A stretch of DNA of 64,000 nucleotides from Halobacteriovorax sp. (GCA_002720865.1 PBIO01000027.1:1-64000); one strand, 5' to 3'; numbered from the stretch's first letter, positions 25,606 through 35,094 are shown. The notes: a model not told the origin generated them from the letters alone. Program-made: numbers and translations.

Positions 25606-27078
25606 ATGATAGATAACGAGATAAGAAACTTATTAGACGATTTAAAGGCGAAAGGCGCTGAATACGCCGATGTCAGATACCATACTCTAGATCTTCATGA
25701 GCAGATCCACCTTCAGGATGGATTAATGAAGAACTATAATTTTCAAGATAAAAAAGGATATGGCGTACGAGTTCTCTATAAAGGTGCCTGGGGTTTTTTT
25801 AGTAATGAAGACCCTAAGCTTTTAAAGGAGACTGCGGCCATCGCCATGAAGAAGGCTCAAAGTGCCGCTTTATTTATGCAAGACTCTGTAAAGCTTGCTC
25901 CAAAAGAAGTTTACAAAGAAAATTTTCGATCGAATATCGGAGAAGATCCCTTTGAAGTAAATCTTAAGGATAAGATAGAACTTTTATCTAATATAAATAA
26001 AAGATTAAAACATGAGCGCTTCACCTTTAGAGGAGCTAGTGCAAGTTTTAATAAAAGAACTATTTTATTCTTTGATACAGATGGATCTGAAATTGAGAAA
26101 CATACTTTAGAGGTAGACCCTTATATGTATGCCTATGCTAAAGATAGAGATGGTCTTACCCAAAGCCGATCCTATCTTATGTATCAAAATGCTACCCCTG
26201 ACTCCACAGTAGGTTTAGAAAATATTAGAAATGAGGAACAATTCTCTTCTCACCCGGAGCGAATAAAGGAAGAGCTACTGCAGGTTCTAGATGCTCCTAT
26301 TCAAGAGGAAGAGGTTTGCTCGTTAATTCCCGGTCATGAAATGATGGCCTTGCAAACTCACGAGACTATAGGCCATGCCCTAGAGCTAGATCGTATTTTA
26401 GGATATGAATTAAGCTACGCTGGTGGCTCTCATGTTGATCTTGAAGACTTTAATTCTCTAAAATTTGGTAGCGAAAAATTAAATGCCCACGCTTCTGGTA
26501 CGACTTTAAACTCTCCAGGAAGTGTTGGCTTTGACGACGACGGTGTAAAAGGGGTCGACGTATTAATGATTGAAAAAGGAAAATTGAAGAACTGTATCAC
26601 CTCTAGGCAGATGATAATGGAGGCGAACCAAAAAGCAGGAAAAGAAATCTTTAAAGAAAGCGGAGGTGCCTGCCGTGCCCAAAGCTACAATAATCTTCCC
26701 ATTGAAAGAATGAATAATATTAATATCGATTCTGGTAATGACGGAACTCTTGAGGATATTATTTCTAAAACTGAAAATGGACTAATGCTTGAAACTCCTA
26801 AGTCTTGGTCCATTGGCTCAAATAGAGAAAATTTTCATTTTGCCTGTGAAATTGGCTGGAAAATTCGAGATGGAAAGATCTCTCACGTTGTTCGAAATCC
26901 AACTTACAAAGGTGACTCGTTAAAATTTTGGCATTCTCTTGACCTTGTCGGAGATAGTTCCACTTGGCAGCTTCAACAAGTTTTTAATTGCGGAAAAGGC
27001 CAACCAAATCAAATCATGCACCTGGCCCATGGCGTTCCTATCTGCAGGTTTAATTCTATAGAGGTGGGGAATAAGTAA
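25606..27078 (+). CDS. tldD: TldD metalloprotease subunit
   Basis: With TldE forms a zinc protease that trims unfolded or modified peptides in the cytosol. 490 residues from MIDNEIRNLL; the frame is open upstream but the family N-terminus starts here. The zinc motif HETIGH (HExxxH) is present in QTHETIGHALELDR, and GSVGFDDDGVKG is typical. The start has no ribosome site and sits at the predicted transcript 5' end. It overlaps the tldE start by one base. Confidence 0.95.
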   Translation: MIDNEIRNLLDDLKAKGAEYADVRYHTLDLHEQIHLQDGLMKNYNFQDKKGYGVRVLYKGAWGFFSNEDPKLLKETAAIAMKKAQSAALFMQDSVKLAPKEVYKENFRSNIGEDPFEVNLKDKIELLSNINKRLKHERFTFRGASASFNKRTILFFDTDGSEIEKHTLEVDPYMYAYAKDRDGLTQSRSYLMYQNATPDSTVGLENIRNEEQFSSHPERIKEELLQVLDAPIQEEEVCSLIPGHEMMALQTHETIGHALELDRILGYELSYAGGSHVDLEDFNSLKFGSEKLNAHASGTTLNSPGSVGFDDDGVKGVDVLMIEKGKLKNCITSRQMIMEANQKAGKEIFKESGGACRAQSYNNLPIERMNNINIDSGNDGTLEDIISKTENGLMLETPKSWSIGSNRENFHFACEIGWKIRDGKISHVVRNPTYKGDSLKFWHSLDLVGDSSTWQLQQVFNCGKGQPNQIMHLAHGVPICRFNSIEVGNK

Positions 27079-28472
27079 TGAATAAAGAATCGGTAATTGA
27101 TTGCTTAAAAAATATTGTAAGTGGCCTTAAAAGTGAGAATTTTCATACTGAAGTTATTTATCGGGGCGAAAAGTCGCATTTAATTCGCGCCGGAAGAAAT
27201 CAGATATCACTTAATGTTGGTGAAGAAGGCTCAAAGTTTTTCTTGAATCTTCAAAAGGGAAAACGTTTTATCTCAGGGTCCTTAACCGCTAAGGATAACG
27301 ATCATGAAAAAGTCATCTCCTACGCTAAAGACTTAGCAACTAAAATAGACTTAATGCCAGAAGTACCCCATTTAAAAGAGCCGAAGCCTTTGGCTCAGGG
27401 TTTGATAGTAGAAGAAGCTGACGAAAATTTAAAAAATTTTGATACAGAAGTAGCCGTAAAATTTTATGAAGATGCATTTAAAAGATTTGAGAAAGACTCA
27501 ATTGAGTTATCTGGCGCTTTTAGTGCAGGTTTTTATAATATCGCGATGGCCTCAACAAACTCTCCATCCCCCTCATATTATGAAGGGACAGACTTTAACA
27601 CAGAGCTTGTTTTGCAACTTCTTAAAGATGACAAAAAAGAACTTCGTGTTTCACAAGTTGGAGCACATATCACAGATTATCGTCCGTCAAAAATGTTGGA
27701 TCATCTCCAAAAGACGATGGATATAAAGAAGCAAACACCGAGAAAAGATCTTCCTCCTGGCGAGTACGATGTGATTTTTCACGCCGATGCTTTTTCAGAT
27801 ATGATTTCCTATATGACTTGGGTCGCTCTTAGGGGGGACTCATGGCTTTATCAAACCGGCATGCTTCAAAAAGGAGAACATGATCCAGGAAGTCAGGTCT
27901 TTGGAGAAAATTTTCACCTTACTGATAATCATGAAGACGAGGACGTTTTATTTCATAGACCGTTTGGATTAAATGGTGCGCTTAAACCTAATTTTACTGC
28001 ATTTGATAAAGGCGTACTAAAAGGCTTTTATCACACCAATAAAGATACTTGTGACAAATTTGATATTGAGATTAATAACTGTAGTCAAATTTCAAGCTAT
28101 AAGCTTCATCCTGGAAATGGACCTGCCAGCTTTGAAGAAATGATAAAGTCTACGACCAAACCTACGCTTTATATTCCCTATATCCATTATATGAACTTTA
28201 CTAACCCTGCTAAAGGGGAGTTCACAGGAACAAGCCGTTTTGGAACTTTTTTGATTGAAAATGGAAAAGTCAGTCACCATATATATAACTTAAGAATAAA
28301 TGACTCTTTTCATTCTATTTTCAATAATATCGATTGGCTTAGCTCAAAGCTTGAACAGGTCAATTTCTCAAATACCTACGGATTAAGGCTGGCCGGCTCA
28401 GTCGCCTGCCCTCGATATGCCAGAGTAAACGGAGTAAAAATAAGCGGTTCTAGCGGAACATCTAAGTCCTAG
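27078..28472 (+). CDS. tldE: TldE/PmbA protease partner
   Basis: 464-residue partner of TldD. Members lack the zinc motif and shape the proteolytic chamber. Recognisable by DLPPGEYDVIFHADAFSDM, YHTNKDTCDKF and a C-terminal TNPAKGEFTGTSRFGTFLIENG block. No HExxxH is seen, as expected. Start directly abuts tldD. Confidence 0.92.
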   Translation: MNKESVIDCLKNIVSGLKSENFHTEVIYRGEKSHLIRAGRNQISLNVGEEGSKFFLNLQKGKRFISGSLTAKDNDHEKVISYAKDLATKIDLMPEVPHLKEPKPLAQGLIVEEADENLKNFDTEVAVKFYEDAFKRFEKDSIELSGAFSAGFYNIAMASTNSPSPSYYEGTDFNTELVLQLLKDDKKELRVSQVGAHITDYRPSKMLDHLQKTMDIKKQTPRKDLPPGEYDVIFHADAFSDMISYMTWVALRGDSWLYQTGMLQKGEHDPGSQVFGENFHLTDNHEDEDVLFHRPFGLNGALKPNFTAFDKGVLKGFYHTNKDTCDKFDIEINNCSQISSYKLHPGNGPASFEEMIKSTTKPTLYIPYIHYMNFTNPAKGEFTGTSRFGTFLIENGKVSHHIYNLRINDSFHSIFNNIDWLSSKLEQVNFSNTYGLRLAGSVACPRYARVNGVKISGSSGTSKS

Positions 28473-28515
28473 GAATATTTTAGGTAAATATCTAAAATTA
28501 GGTTAAAATAGAATT

Positions 28516-29862
28516 GTGAAAGCTCTTTTTATATGTTCTGAAAGGACAAACTGGAATAACTTCATTGGCTTCTTTAGAGATCATCTAAGTGAAGTCGAGT
28601 TGTTTTGTGCAAGAAATGGAAGTGATTCCATGGACATAATTATCCACGAATCCCCTATCTCAGTAATAATCATTGATAATCAATTGCAAGATGAAGAACA
28701 AATCTCAATTGCAGAAGATATTTTCGAGGCCGCAGGCCAAAAGCCTATTATCTTTCTTGGTGATGAAAGCTCGACAACAGAACTTATTACTTCAGAATTT
28801 TTTAGTAATTATAAAACTAATGAGATAATTGAAAAACCTTATCCAGAAGAAAAACTCAAATCCTCAATCGAAAAAGCACTAGAATGGAGCAAGACCAATA
28901 CTGGGGGTAGTGCTCATAAAACCGTTGAAGAAGAAGAGTACCTTCCCGTAAAACTAAAAAGCTTTTACCTCTATGACAAGGTCGCCTACGATGTTTATTA
29001 CATGGTTTATACTGACAATTATATGAAGGTGCTTACAAAGAATAAAAGATATACGGAATCAACAATTCAAAACCTGGCCAAGAAAAATATAAAAGATTTA
29101 TATCTAATAAAATCAGAAAAAATAAAGTTCCTCGATGAATCGATGCAAAGAGCAATTGAAATTTTGACATCAAAGAACTCTGATCAAGATAAAAAAATAT
29201 CAACTCAAATTTGTGGTGTTCTTTTAATTCATGAAATGGTTAACGAGGTTGGTGTAAGTGACTCAGTTTTAAGTTTAGCCGATTTAATTGTTAATGCCGC
29301 CCAAGAAGTGGTTAAGGACATAAAAGACTTTGGTACTTTATTTGCTCAGATGCCACTTACTTATGGTGACTTAGGAGAGCAGGCTATTTTCATGTTATAC
29401 CTCTGTCATTATATGAATGCAGAGCTTGAATGGGAGTCAGATATGACTTTTAGAAAGCTTGGGTTAGCCTGTATACTTCATGACTGTAAACTAAAATACG
29501 ACGATCTAAGTTTAATTAGAAATATTGAAGACGAGCAATTAAAAGAATATAACCTCCATAGTCTAAATATTTATAAAGAACATATGCTTCAGGCTTCTCA
29601 GGTCTCAACTGAATTCAATAACTTTCCGGATTGTAGCTTTATAATAAGGGAGCATCATACTTTACCAGAAAAAAAGTATACGAATAATATGAACTCAATT
29701 AGCTGCCTTTTCACACTAGTAAGAAGACTGACTACAGAGTTAGCGAATTTTGGTTTTACAAAGATGGGAATTAAGCAGGCCTTACCAGAGATTCAAGTTT
29801 ACGAGTTTGGGAACTTTAAGAAGCCGTACGATGCGATTTTGAAAATATTCTCAATCAACTAA
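28516..29862 (+). CDS. Receiver + shared middle domain + degenerate HD protein
   Basis: 448 residues. The receiver-like N-terminus keeps a potential phospho-Asp (VIIIDNQLQDE) and Lys (IIEKPYP). Residues about 155-205 (YDVYYMVYTDNYMKVL) match the middle domain of the 16330 and 29859 proteins. The C-terminal HD region keeps HD (ILHDCKL, near 321) and HH (REHHTLP, near 380) but has no GYP. It starts GTG with no clear ribosome site; TAAAAT lies 6 bases upstream, so it may also be leaderless. c-di-GMP hydrolysis is uncertain. Confidence 0.78.
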   Translation: MKALFICSERTNWNNFIGFFRDHLSEVELFCARNGSDSMDIIIHESPISVIIIDNQLQDEEQISIAEDIFEAAGQKPIIFLGDESSTTELITSEFFSNYKTNEIIEKPYPEEKLKSSIEKALEWSKTNTGGSAHKTVEEEEYLPVKLKSFYLYDKVAYDVYYMVYTDNYMKVLTKNKRYTESTIQNLAKKNIKDLYLIKSEKIKFLDESMQRAIEILTSKNSDQDKKISTQICGVLLIHEMVNEVGVSDSVLSLADLIVNAAQEVVKDIKDFGTLFAQMPLTYGDLGEQAIFMLYLCHYMNAELEWESDMTFRKLGLACILHDCKLKYDDLSLIRNIEDEQLKEYNLHSLNIYKEHMLQASQVSTEFNNFPDCSFIIREHHTLPEKKYTNNMNSISCLFTLVRRLTTELANFGFTKMGIKQALPEIQVYEFGNFKKPYDAILKIFSIN

Positions 29863-31202
29863 ATTCTAATTTTTTCTAATGTCCCAATAATTTTATGATA
29901 ACTTTTGTTTGTATAGCGATCCTGAAGCTCTTCTAAGATCGTTCCTATGACTGGCTCCTCTCCATCATCCTTGGCTTTTAAGAACTCATCAACAAACGCT
30001 TCACCAATCAAGATGATTTTTGCCAGGGGAGAAACATCATCACCTGGATCCATGGCAAAGCCTACTCCATTTGTAGCACCATGATGCTGGGTAGTGATTG
30101 TATCAGCTCCCATAGGTGCTTTAGGTAATCTCTTAAGCGCATTACCAGCTTCTTTTGCATGATTTATGATAACGTCTTTTTCTTCATCAGAGAGCTCAGG
30201 AGAGAAAATTAAATCTTCTTCATATTTAATATCTTGGTGGTCATTATAGATTGGCACTAAAAACATATCATGAAAAAATAGTACGTAACTGACTTTTTCT
30301 ACATGCTCTTTACTGCCCCAAGGAATTTTATCAAGGATATATTGGCAGACAAAGGTTGTTAACACTGAGTGCATATAAATAAATCTCGATTTATTACTAA
30401 GCATCGATTTTAAGAGATCACCCAAGCTAGGCTCTGAGTTGATTACATCATTAATTGCATCTACGCATTGCCCTGAGATTTCGAGCACCTCTTCCGCTAC
30501 TTCTTCGTTTGAAAAGAGGTTCTGAGCCACAAGCTCAAAGCCTGATTCAACGGCCTCAAGCTTCTCATCTTGATTTAAGCTCTTATCCGAAAGCTTAGTT
30601 GATATATTACTTGTTACTTTATTTGTAATTTCTAATCTTTTTGAAGCAGGTATATATAAATTTAATATTTCAAGGTTTTTAAATTTTTCAAACTTTTGAT
30701 CTATGGCCTGTCCTTCTGACCATACTTTAGTAAATATTTCTTCTTTTCCTGGTTTACTGACTTTATAAAAAACATCGCAAGGTGCATTTGTCATCCCAAG
30801 AAGGACCTTTAAGCCCATGGGAAAGTATTCACCTACTGCTTTTTCGGCCATTTCTTCAGCTGTAATTCCTAGAACTCTAGCAATACTTCTTAAGAAAAAC
30901 TGAATATTTAAGTTTCCAGGAACAGTGATAACTTCTGGAGTATTACTGACTTCAGATTTTTCTCCAACAATGACTACTGGTAGATCATTTTTTTGAGCAG
31001 CAGAGGCCATCTCTTTACCAACATCATTTTCATCAATAAGCGAAAGTGAGATTAGAATATCGTAGTTACCTGAAGAGGCCTTTGACATGGCATTTTCAAG
31101 GGAAGAGTCGACTTCGAGATCAATATCCAAATAACTAGATAAATTTATGGTGTAGATATCATTTAAAAATTCATTATCTGATAGAAAGAGTGCTCTTGGC
31201 AT
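29859..31202 (-). CDS. Degenerate receiver + shared middle domain + HD-GYP-like protein
   Basis: 447 residues. The receiver-like N-terminus has lost the acceptor Asp (NYDILISLSLID). The middle domain starts near residue 142 (CDVFYKVSKPGKEEIF). The HD region has FFHDMFLVP (near 311), an NHAKEAGNAL His, TQHHGATNGVGF in place of HHE-DG-GYP, and a late Asp (GEAFVDEF). The metal ligands look more complete here than in the two paralogues, so phosphodiesterase activity is possible. Encoded convergently with 28516 (4-base overlap). Confidence 0.8.
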   Translation of the reverse strand: MPRALFLSDNEFLNDIYTINLSSYLDIDLEVDSSLENAMSKASSGNYDILISLSLIDENDVGKEMASAAQKNDLPVVIVGEKSEVSNTPEVITVPGNLNIQFFLRSIARVLGITAEEMAEKAVGEYFPMGLKVLLGMTNAPCDVFYKVSKPGKEEIFTKVWSEGQAIDQKFEKFKNLEILNLYIPASKRLEITNKVTSNISTKLSDKSLNQDEKLEAVESGFELVAQNLFSNEEVAEEVLEISGQCVDAINDVINSEPSLGDLLKSMLSNKSRFIYMHSVLTTFVCQYILDKIPWGSKEHVEKVSYVLFFHDMFLVPIYNDHQDIKYEEDLIFSPELSDEEKDVIINHAKEAGNALKRLPKAPMGADTITTQHHGATNGVGFAMDPGDDVSPLAKIILIGEAFVDEFLKAKDDGEEPVIGTILEELQDRYTNKSYHKIIGTLEKIRI

Positions 31203-31205
31203 AAA

Positions 31206-31895
31206 CTAATCTCTTTCTTTTATAAAACGATAGCCTTTTCCATGTGCCGACTTAATCGTGTACTGGCTTTGGCCTATTTTTTTTCTAATCTTAGAAATAT
31301 GTTGGTCCACAGTTCTATCTACGACATAGTTGTTCTTACCCCAAATTTCAGTAAGAATAACTTCTCTGGACATGACTGTTCCTTCCTGCTTCGCCATTAA
31401 ATATAAAATTTTAAACTCAATAGGCGTTAAATCTACTGCATTGGCCACACCACTTAACTCAAGGGACAAGGCCTGTGTTGATAAGTCAAAGCGAAGATCA
31501 CCCTTGACCATGATATTTGCTTCACCTGCGTGACTGGTTCTAAGTCTGGCCTGAATCCTAGCCTTTAACTCTAAGGGCTCGAAAGGTTTAGTAACATAAT
31601 CATCAGCACCTGACTCAAAAGCCGTTAATTTATTTTCTAGTTCTTTTTGAGAAGTAAGCATAACGATTGGCAAATCTGGTCTTTTTAAATCTTGCTTAAT
31701 ATAATGACAAAATTCGGTCCCCCTTCCGTCGGGAAGCATTTCATCTAGAATAATAAAATCATATTCTTCTTTATTGAATTCCTCTCTGGCCTTTGAAATA
31801 TTCGAGGCCCAAGTCAGACTATAGTCAGAGGATAGTGCTGCATTCACTAAGTTAAAAATATCTTGATCATCATCTACTACTAGTATTTTTTTCAT
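31206..31895 (-). CDS. OmpR/PhoB-family response regulator
   Basis: DNA-binding regulator. Receiver with VVDDDQD, acceptor Asp in IILDEMLPDG, Thr in MLTSQKE and Lys in VTKPFEP, followed by a winged helix (LTPIEFKILYLMAKQEG; YVVDRTVDQHISKIRKKIG; KSAHGKGYRF). Length 229 is standard. It ends 3 bases before the HD protein gene, so the two are co-transcribed. No adjacent cognate kinase; the Hpt protein at 32014 or the kinase at 20791 are candidates. Confidence 0.95.
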   Translation of the reverse strand: MKKILVVDDDQDIFNLVNAALSSDYSLTWASNISKAREEFNKEEYDFIILDEMLPDGRGTEFCHYIKQDLKRPDLPIVMLTSQKELENKLTAFESGADDYVTKPFEPLELKARIQARLRTSHAGEANIMVKGDLRFDLSTQALSLELSGVANAVDLTPIEFKILYLMAKQEGTVMSREVILTEIWGKNNYVVDRTVDQHISKIRKKIGQSQYTIKSAHGKGYRFIKERD

Positions 31896-32013
31896 TACCC
31901 GAGCTTTCCGGTTTGTCTCTTATGTTTATATAGTTAAATTTTAAGGTCATTTCCAAAAGTTTCCTACAATAAAATTCAAATGATTGATAAAATTAAAGAG
32001 AGGAGCTGAATTT

Positions 32014-32316
32014 ATGAGCGACAAGATTATTGTAAAAATTGATAGTGACTTAGAAGAAATTATTCCTATGTTTATTGACAATAGGCACAAAGACTTAAAA
32101 GAACTCGATGAACACTTAGTTTCAAACGATATACAGTCAATCGAAGTCATTGCTCATAAGCTAGCAGGTAATGCTGGCTCTTACGGATTTATGGACTTAA
32201 GTAAAGTTGGTGCAAGTCTTGAAGAGGCTTGTAAGGAAAAAAACCAAGAAGATATAAAGAAGTATATCTTGGAGTATAAAGATTTCATGAAAAATCTAGA
32301 GGTTGTTTTCGAGTGA
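32014..32316 (+). CDS. Hpt phosphotransfer protein
   Basis: 100-residue helical-bundle protein with the Hpt signature IEVIAHKLAGNAGSYGF, whose His is the phospho-carrier. The ATG at 32014 has a GAGGAG site. It would relay phosphate between a hybrid kinase and receivers. It is followed by two receiver proteins in the same operon, whose first GTG overlaps its stop. No hybrid kinase is in the window. Confidence 0.88.
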   Translation: MSDKIIVKIDSDLEEIIPMFIDNRHKDLKELDEHLVSNDIQSIEVIAHKLAGNAGSYGFMDLSKVGASLEEACKEKNQEDIKKYILEYKDFMKNLEVVFE

Positions 32317-33041
32317 GTTTAAAAGGAAAAGAGATTCTCGTCATCGACGACGATTCTCAATATCAATTTTTTATAAACAATATCTTGTCCAACCTGGGAA
32401 TCACTATTACTCAGGCAAAAAATTATGATGAAGCAATAAATTGCCTTAAAGAATCTATCCCCCATTTAATTATCACAGATATTAAGTTAAATGATGGTAA
32501 AGATGGACTTGAGATTCAAAAGTATTTAAAAGAAAATAAAAGTTATAAAGCTATACCAGTATTTGTTATTACGGCCGATGCAACCAGAAGCACAATCTTT
32601 CAATCCCTCGCTCTCGGGGCCAATGAATATATGATTAAACCCGTCATTGCAAAAAATCTTATTCAAAAGATAAGGCGACTCTTTATGGACTATGCTGCGC
32701 CTGAAATTAGGTTGCTTGACGATAGTACTGGTAAATTTAAACCAGAATTTGAAATGGCCTTTGAAAACAATTTTGATATTGAAATTGAAACTGACTTTAA
32801 TCTTAGGGCCATTAATGAGCTCTCCTGTATTTTACAAGGGCCAGTTAAATTCCCTAAAGAAACTGTATTAGAATTAAATTCCGATTTATTAAACTCAATT
32901 GGTGGTGATGGGCTAGGTTTTAGGTCTATTGAAAATAGTCGTACAATAGAAGCTGGTACCTTTAGCACTCGATTTAGCCTAATAGGAATAGATGAAAAAA
33001 CTGCTCAAAAAATAAGAGCATTAAGGGTAACAAAATCGTAA
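32313..33041 (+). CDS. Response regulator with C-terminal PilZ-like region
   Basis: 242 residues. Receiver with VIDDDSQ, acceptor Asp in IITDIKLNDGKDG, Thr in VITADAT and Lys in MIKPVIA. Residues about 140-240 are beta-rich, PilZ-like, and lack a clear RxxxR/DxSxxG, so c-di-GMP binding cannot be claimed. The GTG overlaps the Hpt stop, giving translational coupling and suggesting it receives phosphate from that Hpt. Confidence 0.8.
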   Translation: MSLKGKEILVIDDDSQYQFFINNILSNLGITITQAKNYDEAINCLKESIPHLIITDIKLNDGKDGLEIQKYLKENKSYKAIPVFVITADATRSTIFQSLALGANEYMIKPVIAKNLIQKIRRLFMDYAAPEIRLLDDSTGKFKPEFEMAFENNFDIEIETDFNLRAINELSCILQGPVKFPKETVLELNSDLLNSIGGDGLGFRSIENSRTIEAGTFSTRFSLIGIDEKTAQKIRALRVTKS

Positions 33042-33745
33042 TGGCAAAAGATCTAATTCTTACTATTGACGATGATAAAGACTTTAATAGGTTATTGGAA
33101 CTTAAATTAAAAAAGCATGGCTTTGAGGTCATAACGACAACAGACGCTTCAGATTTTCTTAGAAAACTTCACCACCGAAACCCTTCACTATGCATAATTG
33201 ATTTAAATTTGGCAGAGGCTTTTGGTGCTGGTTTTCAAATAATACAGGCCATAAGAAATTCAAACCAAAAACATATTCCCCTATTTGTTTTAAGTTATAG
33301 ATCAGATAAAAAAGACATTGCCAGAGCCATTCAACTTGGGGCCAATGACTATCTTCATAAACCTCTCGATGAGCTCGTCTTGCTCGATAAGATTAATCAA
33401 TATCTCAACGTAAACGAGCCTTATACACCACTACCTTTTTTTGAAATCACGCAGGCAAAAAGGCAATCAAAAGTTAAGTTTAAGCATAAAGTCATCGCGA
33501 TTAGCGAATTTGGGATAACTATAGAAGGTCCTTGTTTGATAGCAAGGGGAACCCTCTTAACCATTAAATCAAAGGTTCTTTCTAATATTTTGAAAAGTCC
33601 TGAACAAGTTTTGAAATTATCAGTTTCAGATACATGGATGGAGTCCGAGCGTAATCTTTATAGGGCCTTTCTTGAATTTAACCCTGATAACCATGCTTTG
33701 CTTTCAGCAGTGAGAACCTGGCTTTTGGCCAACGCCACTACTTAA
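33041..33745 (+). CDS. Response regulator with C-terminal PilZ-like region
   Basis: 234 residues, same layout as the preceding protein. Receiver: TIDDDKDF, acceptor Asp in CIIDLNLAEAFG, Ser in VLSYRSDK and Lys in LHKPLDE. C-terminal beta-rich region from about residue 135 (RQSKVKFKHKVIAISEFGIT). It starts on the preceding stop (1-base overlap). Output is not predicted to be DNA binding; protein or second-messenger binding is likelier. Confidence 0.8.
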   Translation: MAKDLILTIDDDKDFNRLLELKLKKHGFEVITTTDASDFLRKLHHRNPSLCIIDLNLAEAFGAGFQIIQAIRNSNQKHIPLFVLSYRSDKKDIARAIQLGANDYLHKPLDELVLLDKINQYLNVNEPYTPLPFFEITQAKRQSKVKFKHKVIAISEFGITIEGPCLIARGTLLTIKSKVLSNILKSPEQVLKLSVSDTWMESERNLYRAFLEFNPDNHALLSAVRTWLLANATT

Positions 33746-34304
33746 AATGAAAGCTAAGATCAATCATAGGTATCATTGAAGTATAGCTTTGACTTGGCTC
33801 AGTTAAGTTATTTCCAGAATCGACAACTTCGCTAACTGATAGAGAGTGGTAATTAAATGAGGCGCCCACATAGAATTTTCTATTAATTTTCATTTGATAG
33901 CCAAGAGCAAAGTGAAGGCCTGACCCATCAATGTCCTCAGAATTTCCTCCTCTTTTTCTTTCCCCTTTTGCAAAGGGTAACCAGTTTGCTGATAGAAATA
34001 TATTTTTACCGTCATTTAGGTACCATAAAAACTTTGGTCCCATTTGAGTGGTAGAGATTTCATCTTTATTTGTGACCGCGTCAGATTTGTAGTTTCGACT
34101 TAGCATCATATAAGTCCACCCCACATAAAGTTTTCCACCATCTGTTAGACTAGCACCTATAAAGACAGCATTATCCATTTTTCCATAATCAAAATTGTCG
34201 ACGTCATCGCCTTCAGTTGAAAAATTATTGGAAAAATGAATTGTCCAAGCCCCGTAACAAGGGGCCAAGGACAAGCTAAGAAATATTAAAAGAAGCTGCT
34301 TCAA
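33738..34304 (-). CDS. Small outer-membrane beta-barrel protein
   Basis: 188 residues. Signal peptide ending PCYGA, then alternating strands (VFIGASLTDGGKLYVGWTYM, FYVGASFNYHSLSV) and a C-terminal Phe-containing strand IDLSFHFK. Predicted 8-strand barrel of the OmpW/OmpA size class; ligand unknown. Cotranscribed with the gene at 34306 (gap 1 base). Confidence 0.72.
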   Translation of the reverse strand: MKQLLLIFLSLSLAPCYGAWTIHFSNNFSTEGDDVDNFDYGKMDNAVFIGASLTDGGKLYVGWTYMMLSRNYKSDAVTNKDEISTTQMGPKFLWYLNDGKNIFLSANWLPFAKGERKRGGNSEDIDGSGLHFALGYQMKINRKFYVGASFNYHSLSVSEVVDSGNNLTEPSQSYTSMIPMIDLSFHFK

Positions 34305-34305
34305 A

Positions 34306-34887
34306 TTATTTTCTAACCATAATGCTATGGCGCCCGGTTCTCATTCCAAACCGAAAACTAACTGAATCATAAACTGAGTTTCTATTTCTTAAATATGGAG
34401 CTGTATAATGACCCCAAGAACTTACGCGGCCGTAAATCGCTGACCAATGCCCTTTTTGAGTTAAATCAACTCTTTTGCCACCGTAGTAACCATCAGCTCG
34501 AAGACTAACAAACCCACCACTTCTTGTAGAAGTCATTCCCCAAATATGAATACTATCCGGAGAGCCATCAACCCAAATCATTTCGCTGTCAGTAAGGATT
34601 CCTGAATCAGAATTATAGGTAACCTCAACCCTAGCGGAAAACCTATCAGAACTCCCAAAGGCAGGAAGTGGAAATAAGAACTCTCCGGGGCTACGGGATC
34701 TATTTCCCATAGATCTCCAAATGGCATCATTGGTGACATCCACCCTAGTTCCATCATCTTTATATAAGTAGGCCCTAAACTGATGATACCTTTCGGCCTT
34801 AACCATAAATGAATTTTCTATACGAATTTCAGCCGCAAGTAGCTGTGAACAACCTAAAATCAGGCCCATAAGAGCTAAGATCTTCAT
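34306..34887 (-). CDS. Exported protein with two Ig-like (Big2-type) repeats
   Basis: 193 residues. The signal peptide MKILALMGLILGCSQLLAA has a possible lipobox Cys at 13, but the context fits signal peptidase I. Two tandem halves share a pattern: DDGTRVDVTNDAIWRSM and YGGKRVDLTQKGHWSAIYG, characteristic of bacterial Ig-like domains. Likely surface or periplasmic, operating with the barrel encoded next. Confidence 0.66.
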   Translation of the reverse strand: MKILALMGLILGCSQLLAAEIRIENSFMVKAERYHQFRAYLYKDDGTRVDVTNDAIWRSMGNRSRSPGEFLFPLPAFGSSDRFSARVEVTYNSDSGILTDSEMIWVDGSPDSIHIWGMTSTRSGGFVSLRADGYYGGKRVDLTQKGHWSAIYGRVSSWGHYTAPYLRNRNSVYDSVSFRFGMRTGRHSIMVRK

Positions 34888-34955
34888 AATAATTTCCCCT
34901 TTTTATTAATTCCTAAAGATCATTCCAGCTTCGGCCTAAAATTGTCAATCTTTGT

Positions 34956-34985
34956 TTTACCAATAATTACGATAACTTATATAGT
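34956..34985 (+). promoter_or_regulatory. Candidate promoter for the porin-like gene
   Basis: TTTACC (34956-34961) and TATAGT (34980-34985), 18 bases apart, in an AT-rich region that otherwise lacks genes. It would give a leader of about 100 bases ahead of GTG 35095. Confidence 0.4.
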
Positions 34986-35094
34986 ATAAACAAGCCTGAC
35001 ACCCCGTGTAATCATTACAGTTCAATAGATTTGATAGACGCGACGCGCTAATATAGGCGAAATACTTTTAATTGTGTGGACAAGGAGCCCCTGC

